This document shows positions 12,501 to 27,500 of a stretch of DNA of 64,000 nucleotides, in pieces. How positions within the stretch are numbered: the first letter of the stretch is position 1; each line of letters opens with the position of its first letter. Made by a program: the position numbers and the translations under genes. Origin of the DNA: Macropodus opercularis (Eukaryota; Chordata; Actinopteri; Anabantiformes; Osphronemidae); the NCBI GenBank assembly GCA_030770545.1, contig CM061109.1, positions 16,228,001 through 16,292,000 on the forward strand, in the 5' to 3' direction. Under the pieces are notes generated by a model that saw nothing but the letters and a program-made list of their open reading frames with translations, ran no database searches and was not told the origin of the DNA.

Positions 12501-15500
12501 GAGAAATAGGATAAAATGTGCACAACTAATTCTTTGTTGACATGACGGTTATGTGGCACACTCAGACGTGATGAAGCTGGTGGTGTGTTGTTTTCAGGAC
12601 CTTGCTGAGTCGAGTCTGGGCATCATTAAGCGCTGTGACATCACTTATTTACAGGAACCCAGGAGGGCGACTCACCCAGTAAATGTGGGGGAGGACCAGT
12701 GCATGTCTTTACTCATCGGATGCGGTTTTAAGACGAAGCAGTAATCAAAGCGCTCAGCTATATAAAACCCACCCGTTCTCCTTAAGGAGGCCTTTTCTTC
12801 TGGCTGCTGCTGAATGAGTGATTACCCTGGCATTCCAACCTGCCTAATCCCATTTCTAGCAGTGATTTAACACAGAGAAACGGTGGCCAAGGCACTGCAA
12901 TTCACTTACTAATTCAAAAAACTAGTCCCTGGAAAGAAATGTAAACTCTTGTTGCTGAACCAACAGTTTCGCTGAGCCGCCACACAGGTGGAAGATTCCA
13001 GGAAGCAGGCTGTATCGCTGTGCCATTGTCCTTATGTTCCTCATAACATCAGCTCTTGTTGCAGAATAATTATGTTTGTTTACAACCTATCAGTATCCAT
13101 TGCATGCTCTGAGATAGAGGTCGTATTGCCATAGAAGTTGGGAATGCGGGCACAGCCATCACACTAAGCTGTTTGTGACCCTGCACAGGGGAATCCAAGC
13201 CGAAGTGTGTGTGTGGGAATCTGACTTTAATGTTCGCGTAATCAGTGGTGTTTGTGTTTTACCACCACTGAGCGCCTGGCAGGCCAGCTAATCTCATCAG
13301 GGTTTGGGCTGTGGTGCTGGGGTTAGCGAGAGGACAGCCTGGAGTGACCCATATCTGTGTGCCAGGATGGCTACCGCACTGCGATGCTGCGTTGCTCCAT
13401 CGTGGGTTTACTGCGAGGCCGCTTGCCAGGGTGTTTATTACTCAACTGTCTGGCACAACAAGATAATGCTTATACTGAAGGGCGCAGACACGTTTACTGA
13501 GGGAGGAGGGGCACGCCACTGCAAATCCTTAACATGATGGAGCAGTAATGGAAATAAAGATTGTTTAGGTTGTGTAATGTGTGAATAGACCAATTTATCC
13601 TCCAAGGCAGGAGTGTTTGTTTATTTATTTATTTATTTTTTCTGTATGCCTGATGGTGTGACAATGACTTTAAGTCATGCAGTCCAGTGTCATCCCTAAC
13701 TTCAGTTTTCTACATATTTATAGATCTGAATCATCCTCTGATATTGTAAAGTGTTAATGAACATTACAAGTGTCTCAAATGAGACTTTGCACACTGGATT
13801 TGGATTTCATTAGGTGAGACGGGTGTACCAGACAAACAGGTAAACTAAAAAGCGATTATGGAGTTTTGTTGTTGTGGATCCATTTGAGGGAGTTTGACTT
13901 TTTAAAATTCAAATATGTTGTTTAGAGGTTTTGAGAGTTAAAATTCCAGAACAGGAATTCAGATGTATAAATACATTACTTTTGCTCGGCACCAGGATAG
14001 ATTTCTTACATTTTAAAAGAAAATTCCTTCCGTTTTATTAGCAGCGTGCATGAAAGGTTTGTTTGTGGTTTGCAATTGTGAAATACTTAGTGTTACACAC
14101 TGTTGTTTTAGTGAACTGACACTCTGCTGCACCCATGGGACGTCAGAAACCTGCTCAATCCTTTCCCTCAACTCACTATTCAGCCACTACACACACACAC
14201 ACACACACAGGAAACAAATCGGCAGCTGGCTGTTTGATGGTCTAATTTAAACCAGTACATATTTTTGAGCCACTTCAATCCCCTGACGTCTGTGCTTGTG
14301 TATGTGTGGGCACAGGGGCATAATAAAGGAAGTTCTATTATGCAGGGAATGGATGGTTTTCCTATTTTGCTGTTGAGATGCAATTCTAAATATTTAGTTT
14401 TCCACTTCATACCATGGCCAGTCATTGATATGGAAGCCAGGAAAGACACACCTCCATTTTGTGAATAGTTCTTGATCTGCAGTTGACATTTGTTACTGTT
14501 TTCTCAACCTTGCAGGTCTTCAAAACACAAACTCCATCAAAAAACCAACTTCGGTCATAAGAACCTCCATGATTTTATGGTTCGCATGAAGGCTGATATA
14601 TAGCTATACGTGCCAGTTGCCATGTGCTACAGCATAAACGATTCTGCAAAAGCCTGATTGGCTTTTAATTTGGTGTAGTAATTAATGCGAGATGAATCCA
14701 TCAGGGAACAAGTGTTGAGATCAAACAAATGATTTGAAAGCGTTTAAATTTCCTTTAGACATAATTATCACCTAATAGTTGATATAGCAACAAACAAGTA
14801 ATTATTGCGTGCCTGACAATCTGAGACACCTTGGTGTAGGATAACAAGGCGTGTGTGTTTATGAATGTTGGTCCGGGGCACTAACTGCTAGTCATTTATA
14901 CTGAAAAGAATTAGAGCATTTTAAGTTGGTTTGCTCTGAGACAGACTAAATGTAACCCACACCTAATCCTTTATGGTGGCATCAGGTCAAAGATGCCCTT
15001 CCAGCTCGTCTTATGAAGGCTGCTTCCTTTCGGACCATGAAAAGTGGACTTTGGACCAAATCAGACAACAGTATATGCCAGACCACAAGCAAATTACCAT
15101 GCTTTTTAGTCCCATATTCGATGATGCGGTACTTCCTCAGGCTTTTGTCTCCAGTTAGGGCCACAGCTGTCAGGTTAGGTGCTATCCACGCTCCCCTCCC
15201 AAAAACCTCAGGCCACGCGCCAATGCACCCCAAACACTAAATGGGAGCATTAGACACACCATGTTAAGGGCTGCTGGTGTTTGAGCTGTGGCTGTGGGTG
15301 CGTGTCTTGTCCCATGGCCAGAGACGTGCACATTATCAGACTCACAGCTGCACACCATCCTGCAGAAGGTATCTTCTGCTTCTGGAGCTTTCTAGAACGC
15401 TACAGATTTCTTTTGTGTTAAATGTCCCATTGTCCTGTCAGTGACTTCTGTTCTGTCTCTTGGCCCCTGACCCCTCTCCCCGCTCTTAATTTTCCCCCTC

Positions 15501-18500
15501 CCTGCTACCGAGCTTCTGTGAAAAGCCCACAAGGCCTATCTACCCCTATGCATTGTTGCAGATTTTGATTATGCACCACCAGCATCACACCTCAGCAGGG
15601 TATGTCTAAACATGAAAATTAATTCACAGCTAAATGCTGCTATATGCAGTCCAAGAGCATTAAAAAAGAAAGCCTAAGGCAGGCAGAGAGACGGCGTTTA
15701 TTAATGTGCAAAGCAAATGGAACAGTTACTTCTCCACCCCACTGCCTCTTGAAACAACCTATACACACATGAGGGCTTATGCATACATGTACAAAATGTG
15801 ACGCAAAGAAGATTTTAGATCACACCTAAATCAGATCTAAAATATTCTTGGAGTTTCTTAAAAATCAATTTAATGAAAGAGTAGTGTGGTATCAGCATGA
15901 GCTGGAGCTGAGCAGAACCAAAGCCTCAAAGGAAAGTCACATCAGTAAGCCTGAATGAAAGTTTGTCAGAGCCACTTGCTGAGTCTATGAAGCAACGTGT
16001 TACTTTAAAACTGGGGAACTCTCACATTTCCAAGTTCTTCTCTTCCTCTAAGTAGTTTAAATCTTGAGAGATTTTTGTGCAAGTCCACAACCCCCCCCCC
16101 CCCCCCTTTTTATTTTTTTACATTGATACATTTCATCTCTCAGGTATTCTGAGTTTTTGCTTTAGCTGTATTGTCTTTTATTTTTTAAGATGTCTGTTAT
16201 AAACTTTAGTATGAAAGTACATGGACATGACTTTGTCTCAGAGCAATGCAAATGGAACTGCCCCCTGTTGGTTTGGAATCCACCCAGCTGGCCTTTAAAA
16301 GGTGATAATTGGAAAATACAGGATGAAGCCACAGTCAAAGTAGGGACCTTAAGCTCAAGTAGCCGAAGCAAAGGTAGAGGAGAGAGAAGGATGCAGGAAG
16401 GAAATCTCATCTACCTGAGTTTAAGATTCTTTATCGTTTTGTTGTCGTGTTTTAATTCTGCTGTGCAATACGCCAACGCCGTTTCAGCCCTGCAATTCCC
16501 GTTTTACAGTCATGAAATACAGCGAAAGTTATTTCTATGAATTACCTATTTACTGCAAAGTTTAAATCCTCATTTAAACCAAGCTAAAATAAATGGCCCT
16601 ACTAATTTATAAAACCTGACACAGCATTCCTTTACATCCGTGGAAGGAAGTGGAGTGGGAAGGTCAGGAGGCCTGAACGGGAGCTCTTCCCTTTACAAGG
16701 CTACATTCAAAGCTTTTCTACACTCGTCTCCTTGTGGTAGCTTTACCTAGTGTAAGCCTGTGCATCCGGTTTCCATTACCACGTTCTCCTCGGAGAGAAT
16801 GTGACAGTGATGAGGCTCTTTTGAAGTCCAGCTTTTACTGCAGGACCTACATAAGGACAAAACCAGTAGCCAAGAGATCCACATTTCTAATATTTTGGAT
16901 ATACCTAGGACATGTGCCTTCTAAGCATTTGTTTTTATAAGATCCTAATTTTCTGATGTGGCTTAATAAATTATTCCATTTCGTCATAAGGGTTCACTCC
17001 AGTCAAAACAGTCTGCAGCATCTGAACTGTAGCGGCCTGTGTCAATCAGCAGATATTTCCACCGACAACATGCCAACACCCATTCTGCACTTTGTTCAGG
17101 AAAACTTTTATTAAGACTGAATGGAATCTTCTTAATGACTTCCTCTACCTGACGCTTACTGTTGCTTTCTGCGTTTCAGCAGTGCATCAGTTTGACTTTG
17201 GCTTTTTGTTGCGCCTATCACCGCGGACAGTTGCCAATATTTAGCCCTAGTAGTTTTCTAGGCTTTATTTTTAAAGATGCTTCTATTTCCCTCAAGGTAA
17301 AAAGTCTGACTATAAAAAGACCAAAAAAAAAAAGTTTTCTCATGTAGATTTTTAGTAGACAAGGGGGGGTGTAGTCTTCAGACAGCAATTACACTAAAGT
17401 GCCACTTGTCATAGACTTTCTTACTGAGGTTTGTCACTCAGGTGAGAGCCCACCCCCCTCGCCCTAATCCTTCTTTCTTTTTCTTTTCTTTTGCCTGTGA
17501 ACGAGGTGCGTTATACAGCAAAGGGTGTTGAGCAAAGCGTTTTTAATCTCAAGATGTGACTCTTCAACTTCCTTACGCAGATGCGTAAATGCGACGCTTG
17601 TGTGATTTCTTGACTTGTTTGCCATGATAGGTGCACAATAGTAAGTGCTCTTAATGGATTATTTCACGCTGGTCTGGAATCATTTGCTGTCAAAGTTGAA
17701 AATGTGACACTAAGTTTAGTTTCCATCATCCTCCCACAAAGGGAAGGAAAGGGCACTGGTTGTAACCTACCTCCCACCCTCACCACACCCTTAACAGGCC
17801 AAGGCAGGGTCCTGCTCTTTCCCTGTCACTTTCCACACTGACAGTGTGTTATTACATGAAACATAAACATGGATTGAGCTGCACTGGGTTTGTTTGAGTC
17901 CTTACAACCAGTAGGTCAGTCTGTAACAAGTCCAACAGCTGCAGTGTGTTAAATACAAGTCCGTGTGTCAGGCCTGGAATAAATGCTCCTCTTCCGATTA
18001 ATAAAGACGACCTAAAGGATGGATGCAGTGACTGTTGAGTTGAACCAGGAGGAAAAGTGCTGTGTTGGTCTGAATATACAAACACATTTTGTCAGATTGT
18101 GCACTCAATGTGTTAGAATGTATTCCTTCAGTCTACGTCTAATGCAGACAGGCGCATCTATTACGACCACAAATAATAGCACAGCTGATTAGTTGGACTT
18201 CCCTCAGCAGCAACACCTCACTTATCCCTTTGAGTTTGTCCTTCATATTGTTATATTGTATGGAAGCTCAAACAAGAAAAACAAGTTGTTCATAGAAACG
18301 GGTGGAAGACAAAAGTCCCCATATTAATCCGATGCTGTAAAAGTGTTTATTACACAATTTCTGTTTCTCATATCATATTTTCAAGGCGTTAACCTTTATC
18401 AAACCGTTCGAATCCAGGGGAACACCAGAACACAATGGAACAAAGGCAGTGTTTGTGTAGCTCACACACTTTAATGGAGGTCTGACTCATCAGTGGTTGT

Positions 18501-21500
18501 GTTGCGGTGAAAGCCGGTACAAGAATTCTCTCCATGTGGTGCACAACACCCGCAGCACACAGAGCTCTGACAATCTCAGCTTTCAGTCTGTATCACCGCT
18601 TTTGCCACGGAAAATGTGCTGTTATTTTAATGATGTGGTGGTGTGCGTCTCTTTTGTTTTAAAAAGGAAATGTCTGATGTATATTTCAAATGTGTGTGTG
18701 TTTTATTTGTGTGTAATCATTCCAAAGAAAACTAATATTTTAGCTAAACTAATCATTTTTGAGGCAACCAACCGAGGTCCTATAGACTAGAGGGGCTTTG
18801 AGCTTTTAATGTGCGGTGTGGGGAGGGGCGAAGGGCTGCTGTGGGGGTTGTGACCTATATAATACTTGCATCGTTTTGGCAGTCAGATTTTCAAGAAACT
18901 TCCTGGTGTGTCAGGCTCAATCGGGCCTAAGCCAGCCTTAATTAAAGGCTTGGGGCTGGGCAAAAGTTGAGAGCAAAAGGCATCAGTGGTTTAAAAAAAA
19001 AAAAGGGAAGCCTATCTGTGCCGCACTATAGGGAGCATCCACTTTATTAGTTAAAATTCTTCTTTAAAAGGTCTCTGCAGTCATGACATACCAAATGATG
19101 GGTGAACTGTGTTTTTCCCCATCCGAAATTAGGAAATAATGCAGCACTGTCTTAGTAAAAGCTGCCTCATTGTAATTGCTCGTGTTGTATTTACTACAGT
19201 AAGTAATGATTGATAAATAAAACAAGGAAATAATTTCATATGCTATAATGGTTCTAATCTCATCCTGCCATATTGTGAATCACTAAATTCAATGGTAGCT
19301 TTAATAAATAATACCCTATTGGATTAGTATTTATAGCATCTTCCTATAAATGGTTGCTACACAGCATAACAGTGCAGTAATGTCGAAATAATTGAAATTT
19401 TTATTTATGGATAAATTCATAACTTGCAATTCTAAAACGGGTGCAATTTTAATTTTTAACCACTTGGGGGCACAGGTAACTTACAGGGAAGAGATGAGGA
19501 GCATTGAGCGGGAGTGTGGATGTTGTCTGTGGTGTTGGTGGTGGGGGGTGTTCGTTAATTAAATGGAATATGATCCAAAAGACTCACTCATGACACATCA
19601 TGTCCCACAACAGAGGAAATAAGACAAACGTCACAGATGTCCCTTTTTTCTCTGTCCTGTTTTTCTCTGGTTGTGGTTCCCCTTCAAATCCAAATGCTAG
19701 CCAGGCAGTGCCTTAGTATGTTTTGGTCTCCTGAGTAGATCTTTCCAGTATACCCATCTGTCAGACTTTTTTTTTTTTTTTTCTTTCTGATGTCCGAGGA
19801 GGGGTACGGGGTGTTTGTGTCTGGGCCTGGTTGGGTGGAGTGGTGGGGCGAACAGACGCAGTAAATATCACATCCTAGGCCAAATATCCCAAGAGCCTGA
19901 TCTACTGTCTCAGTCATTTCTGTATCCAGGCGCACCCCAGTCCAGATTGTTCTATGAATTCAATGTTATGATGTGTAAGAGGGCCCTCGTTAGATGGGCA
20001 ATAAATGGGTGTCCTCTCCTTTTATGACTCTAAGATCTCGTCGAGTGGATTCATGCACACGATGTCCATTGCTTTTAATGACATCCTCTTAAGTTGCTTT
20101 CCCTTGACAGTAATTAACTTGCAGCATCTTGCAGCAATACCATCTATTATGTAAATATGAGGTGGCATCATTTGCAATCAGTGAAAAGTGTTCTCACCTG
20201 CAGAACAAATACTGTTAATGCATTCATATCATGGAGGGTTATGTAACTGTGCTAGCTGTGATGGAAAGTGCAGCCACCTTGCCAGTCTTAATGCATTCAG
20301 GCGCCACAGTGTCAGATGGCCCCAGTGATCCAGGGGGCTCAAGATGGCAATGCTGTTTCACAGTCCGGATGTGTGTTTGTGTGCAGGCCAGAATATGTGC
20401 ATGTGCGCTGAAGTGTTTGTTATGTTCGGCTCAGATGTGTGTATCCATATGGTATGGTGGCGACATGTTTGAATCCTCGTGGCCTTGTGCCAAATGTGTG
20501 TTAATAGTTGTGTAGCTCTCTGTTCCACTGTCTACGCAGCTAAACCTTTTAAACTTTTTCTTTGTCCAAATAGGCTGATATTTAGGTGATGTGACCTGAG
20601 GGTAGGTTATATAATTATGGTTGCTTTGTATTGGGTTGTGGGTTGACAAATTAATTTTTTGATTTAGTGCGTATGGTCCAGGCGCATGCTGGTTTCTTTG
20701 CTTTGCCATTGGTTAAGAGACCCCTTAAAAAGTAAACACACGTCAGTTCTTCCCAGCTTCCTGTCTCTCTTCTCCTTGTGCTGCCATGACAAACGCACCC
20801 AGTGACATGAATTGTGGGGAAAGCTCCCCACCTCTCCTCCGCCTCCTTTCTCCCGTGCACTGTAATCCTGACACCAAAAACCGCCCCTCAGAGAACAAGC
20901 GTCAGCCTCAGAATAGAGCGTGCAGTCGGCTCCCCCTTTCCCCCCTCTGGTAAGCATGTTAGAGAGTGCTAATGTTGATGGAGGTGACAATTAACTATAC
21001 AATGATCACAGTGATGGCGCTTGTGCCGCTGCCTCACAGCCTCGCTAAAGAGATAAGTGACTGATCTCAACATGACTGCGACTGGGCACGTACCAGATAA
21101 GCACGTAAAGGCACATCGTGCAAGCTTTGCTGCCAGATGTTCTGCGAGCTTTATGCTGCGTATTTGACTTGCTGCTGTCAGCAATCTATTTATAGATCTT
21201 GTTGACGCTTTGAAAACTCAATACTGCCTTTGTCAATTTGTGTGGAAGATAATGATTACACGTCATATCATAAGGGAGACTTAATGTTAACTGTTTGCTC
21301 ATTGATGTCAACGGCTTTGAATCTGGGGAGCAGAAGTTTTATTTGAAGCAAGTATGACTTGACTTGTACTGGATTGCCTTGTTTGTGCCAAAGTCCAGTG
21401 AGCACACAAGTGCATGCATTTGTGGTGCTGCTGCTACTTCTATTGCTGCTGACTATTTTGCCAGGCAGCCATGGCTGACTCTGGAAGAACAGGGGAAATG

Positions 21501-24500
21501 TTTTTGGAAAGACGACCTGAGATCATGACCACCCCACAGACCCCACTGTCAGTTTGTGAAACAGCCCAAAGATATTTGCATGAAATAAATGAGAATCTCA
21601 CACATCCGGCCCTGCCACGGCCAAAGGTTTACTGTCGCAGATGCATGCTCCATCTGGCCCTGTTCTTCTCATCTCCAGCCTTTAACTGTTCAGATACCCC
21701 ACCATGGTATATGCTTTTTATTGTGGATATTGGTTTGAGACCCTGCATTGTTGTGCATCAGGGAATGCATTTAACATCATTAGTGTTTACCACTATGCCA
21801 AAGTCTCATTGGGCTGCATTGTTATAGCTTCTGATGGCAAGTGAGTCGTACCTCTTTGTTTGCTTTGTGTGGGATTTCAGGGAACACTCGATTGAAGGGG
21901 GTCAAGTGGTCCTCTGTCCTGAGCAAACACGGAGTTGGTGACAGCCACGTGGAGAACAAACCCCTACGAGAACCGGGCTGTCCTACCAACATTCGCCCCA
22001 CCTCGCCGCTAACAGCACCCCCCCCCCCCACCTCTCAGCCCTGGGCTGTGATCCTGCATAGCCAGCATAATGAAGCCATATAAGCCTGTTATTTGCTGGT
22101 TTACGGCTTGTTTTATGAAGGTGAGCTGACAAGCAGCTCCCAGAATGGTTCCTGTCACTTTAACAGACAACATTACCAAGAGAAAAGAAGCGATGGGGAG
22201 GGAGGACAGGGCTGACTGGAGAATGGGACAGGGCCTTTATGTTAGTCCTGCCAGGGCTTTGATGGGTAGAGGTCTGGCTGCAGGCTATCACTGATACATT
22301 TTATGTCTTCCACCTTTTGTCAGGGGGACATTATTGACGTTTGACCTATGTCCTTATTCCCACCTCCTCTTCACTAATCAATTACCACATCGATCCATTA
22401 ATCAGACAGGGTGATGGCAAGTGAAAGGGCCCTTGGGTATGTGTGAATAACTGTGGGATAGGCCTTAGGCTATCGTGGAGGAGGGACTTCACCTGTGGAG
22501 TGCAATGTTCAGCATTTGGCTGAAGTAGTCCCAGCCCTTACTCTTGAAGCGTCTTGAGGGGAAAAAAATTCTCTCTTTACAATGTATGAAATTCATGCAT
22601 GTATTCATTTAAAAAAAAAAAAAAAAAAAGAAGAAAAAGATCATATTTGAAACTCATTCCTTTACTAGGTGAACAGAACTGATGCATTATAAATTGAGGC
22701 TAGCCGTCCATTAAAACTAACGAAAAGCACCCAAATACGCATTTTCTTGTGTTTAAAAAAATCTCTTTATTTATAAATTTGCTTCCTATTTTTGTGTCAA
22801 AACCACCCAGTTGTTTCCAGTGTAGAAGGCAACAGGATGGAAACTGTCAGGAAGCGTTCTTATTAATGAAGCGTCTATGAATGACTAAATTATAAATGGC
22901 CATTACAGTGTGTCGCTAAAAACAAGGATGCTTTTTGAATGAGAGCAAACATGTTTGTGTTCGTCGGACTGTTTCCATGGAGGTCACGCACGATTGTAAT
23001 TGTGTTTAGGGCACAAACAGAAACGGATCAGACACACAGACAGCCAACAGATCAAAACGGAAGCTGCGGGAGCGGAACTCACCATGCTTTGATTAGGTTT
23101 GGTTGGGGTTTGGTGTGTGCAGACTAAAGCCATCTCCCCAGTCTGCCCCCCCTCCCCGTCTTGCCACGTTGTTGGCCAAAACAGGGAAAGATTTGGTAAA
23201 GAAAGTTGGAGAAAGAAAAGCTGTGGGCTGTCATAGTCCAGCCCCCTCACGCTGACCAGGGTCCAGCCGACAGTCACCCAGCTCTTGTGGGTTTAGTGAA
23301 TTGAGAAGACACTTCTTGTGTGGATTTTTCAATTCTTCAACATGTCATTTGGCCGGGAGTGCTATTGTCCCCTGCCCCTTTTCTCCCTGCTCCTTCTGCC
23401 GAGACGAGTCGTGTCATCCCCTCGTGATCAGCACTTTTGTTGCCTTTGTTTTTGGCCCTACCTCAGAAGTCCATCTTGTCTTTTATGTCCCTGCCTTTCA
23501 TGCATAAGGGAACAGTTGTGGCCTGTTGTGGGGCTGTTCCACTGCATTTCCACCAGTGGGGTTTCCTTTCATTCTCTTCAAAGTACTACAATGGGGCTCT
23601 GAAGGCCTGAATGGCCAATGCAGAGTGCACAGTCCTACAGAGCCCGCTCATTTTGTTTTGCCAGAGTCAATAAAAATGCTAAGTTAAAAGCTAACCCCCT
23701 TATGCCCTCCTCGAATGGAGCGACTTGTTTGACCTTTTTAAGTTCCTTTCTCAATTACGTTTTAATGATAAATCTATTGATTTTTTTTTTTTTCTCTTTT
23801 GTAGTTGGCAACCAAAGTGAATTATTCTGCACATGCTTAACATAGAATTTTATTATTCATCTATTTGTTTTGAATACATTTAGATCCCACTATACTAACA
23901 CACAGTTCCAGAGTATCTTGAAAGGATTTATTGAATTGTCAGTGACAGTGAGAGAGAACTAAAGTGACAACTGCCAGTCAAAGTTTTCTCTGTTCTGAGA
24001 CCTAGATCAAGACATCTCTGTTCCTCCGAGGAAGAGTTGGATTTAACTTGTTTTATGTGGAGGGATGAAAAAAGACAAAGTCTGCTGTCGTCCCTTGGCA
24101 TTACTGCAGAGGCCTTGCATAAAGGCATTGTGTGCCGATTTGTGAGCAGGGAGAAAGCTGGGGTCTTTGAGAAGGATTACAGGTAGACAGACATTGGCTG
24201 CTGAAGATAACCGCCATGACTTCATCCTCATTGTGCAGATTAAGGCATAAAACCCAAACTAATGAGACCAGAAAGGGGGAGACAGCTTGCATGGGACGAA
24301 GAGGAAAGGGTTTTGTTGATGGTGAAGGACAGTGCAATTGGCTTTTTAAAGCAAGACAAGGGTGATGAACAGTGATGGTATAATCTGAGGAAGTTGAGAT
24401 TAGAAATGGTTACATTTAGTTGCATGACTGCAGAGTTTGGTATAAGGTGGGAGAGCGTTTTAGTCCAACTGGTCAGTGTGGATTTAATTTCTGTTTGTTT

Positions 24501-27500
24501 GTTTTTGTTCAATTGGTAACAGGGATTTCACTTATACAAAAGCAGGTTCGGAGCTTCAACCCCGACCTCAACAAAGCAGAAGGCGAAGCAGATACAAGTT
24601 TGATTCTTTCGCTCCTCGGTTGTGTGTGTCTTCGCTTAATTTCTCAGCCGCCCAGTTGTGTGCAATAAACACATACGCACAGAGCATCATGCTGTGAGGG
24701 AGACTGTGTGTGAGGCTTCAGCTCTTTCCTTTCCAAAAAAAGAAAGGTGTCAGACAGGTAGGTGGACATGAAGCTCGGTAAATATTGATGACTTTTTGAC
24801 CATTTTATCTGCCACCCGCAGACTGCTCTCACACGACCGCAGTCACAAGGCCTGTTAATGCCTCACCAGCATTGATTTCCCTCCGACTCCCTATTCTTAA
24901 TCTTAAGCACCACAGACCTCAGAATGTAGCCTGTATATTAAGAAGCAGCTGATTATTGTGAGTCAAGAAACACAGATCTTTAATTTTGAGCATTTTAGGC
25001 ACAGCTTCTTCCTTCACCGCCACGCTGGAAATAATTGTGGAAATCTACATATTGAGAACGGAGCATGTTGTCAGGGCCTGTTTTCGAGTGGGCCACTTGT
25101 TGTCTGCTCTAATTCATGTGGTAGGCTGAATATTACCACCTGATTTAGGGTATTATGCTGCCAGGTGGAACCCATAGTGTTACAGGAAATGGTGATCGTC
25201 ATGTCATGATAATAAGGCAATTACTACAGGTTATAGACGGAGAAACACTGACTGCCAGACCACAGTCGGTCGCTGTCACGCCAGATCAAATATTAATCCT
25301 ATACTGTACTGAAAAGAGCTTGGGGTTGGATATGGTTTGTGTTTTTGTGATCACGTAGTCTTGTAACTTTGCGAAAATAAAAATCACCAAACGAATCATC
25401 CCCCCAGAAGATGCCATTAGAAATCAATGACTCGCATGTCACAGATGAGTAACAAAATTAGTATTTATTTATTTTATCAATTTCTGTCCCTGAAAGAAGT
25501 TGGTAGTTCTTCTACACCCGTATACACTACACGTTATGATTATTGCTCAGCAGTCCCTGACTTAATGACTCATTGGATTCTGTTTGAGCATATTGAAAAG
25601 TCTGTCACGTTATGTTTGGGGGTTTCTATCATAACTGATGGCTGTAACTATTTTAACTGCATGTGTTCCCATAAAACTGCAATGGGGGACACAACCTTCC
25701 TTTACATGCCTGCGCAAAGTTCCATGGTTCGCACAATACGGGACCTTGAGAACTGTTGGCTGTCCTGTCTAGATTGCATGACAAGGGATTTCACACATAA
25801 GGAAATGAATCTAGGGAAAAACACCACCTGAAAACGGTCAAAGTAGACACATCAGTGAGGGCTGTCTGAGAGTGGTGAAGATAAGATGCGTAGTTCAGGG
25901 ATCTGCGGTTCAAGGTAGATTTATTGTAGTTAGACGCTACAGAGACGCGGACGGCGAGTGTCAGATCATCTGAGGCTATTCCGCTGGATTGAAGATCACT
26001 CAGTAGTTCTATATGAGTGAACAGCTTTGTCCGAGAGCTTTTATGGTGTCGAAGGAAGACGCACACAAATTTGCATGTAAAATGTGGCTCAGCCTGGAGA
26101 CGTATAAACCGAAAGTTTGAGAACAATGTTTTTGGACAGCAACTGTAATCACTTGTTAAACTGTAGGTTCAAGTAAGAAATTATCTACTTGTTGAGTATT
26201 GAAAACTAATATTCACGGTCCTCAATGGCCTATTTCTAGCATAACGTAGAGCCCCCCAGACTCTGTTCCACCCGCCTATGCTCCCCAGTGTCACCTAGCC
26301 TGCTGCCTCTCTGCTAATGAGAACCATTCTCGTCCAGCACCACCTAAACCCACTAACTCGCTCACCTCTGATCTCAGACCAGTAAACGTTGTCACTGTCT
26401 GCCAGGTCCCACCACTTTACAGCAGCGAATGCAGGCACACAGCTTAGTGTTATCATAACCTCACATGTGAAAAAAGGAAAAAGACAGACGTTGGTAACGT
26501 AGATGCATATGGTACTTTAGGGACTGTTAAACGTGTAGAACACGTACACCATGATCTAATAATGTGAAGATGTCAACCAGATGTTGGATGGTGACAGTAA
26601 AAATGTCCAGATTGCTTGTAAATGAATGGAAGTGATGTATGTATTTGATTACTGTGCCTAGATATTCAACAGATTTCGAGGGTGTCTGAACAGTAAGTTC
26701 TTATGAGATAATTTGCTCAATTAATGTAGTTGGACAAGTTGTTAACTATGAAACTGTTTAAATGTTCCCTAGTTTCAGTTTCTTTTTCGTGAGGATGTGC
26801 TACTTGAATATGGTCGACAGTTCAACGGTAGACTACATAAAGCAGAGAAGCACCTTTCCTGCCCATCAAGTTTGTTTTAAGCTGTAACATTAATACATTA
26901 CATAATTCTGATTAGTTGCATTTCCTATTTCCCCGTGAACATGTTTAAGGAGATCTCTTTTTATTATGACATGTCTGTTTGATATATGAAGTCAAGGCAC
27001 CTTTACTAGTTATTCACAGTATACTGTCTATATATTGACTCTTATGTTAAGGCGTGTATCCTTCCAAATTTGTTGTAATATTTTCTCTTTGGATCTTCAG
27101 TCCAGATAGGTCCTATATACCAATTTGGTAGCACTAATAGCTACCTGAACTGGATTTAACTAGTTGCTCCACTTGCAGCATCTTGGTGCAGATCAGGTCT
27201 TGTTGGGCCTGGAGGGCATGAGGAAGCGTAGATGACAGGATTAAATGACTATTGAAGTGACTTTATCTCCTTTTAGTGAGCGAAAGACAATAAGAGAAAG
27301 ATTTTGCTCACTTTTAATCCACGAATACCGTCCTGTGTTTTGTTTTTTTTTTTTTTCTCGCAAATACAGTTTGTAAATTGTTTACTCGTTTTACACATAT
27401 TTTGAGTGAATAAACCACAGCATATTAACACTGACATCTACAGTAAGTAGTACGTCAGAAATATCTTACAAGCAACGATATGTGGCAAACAAGGGTTAAT

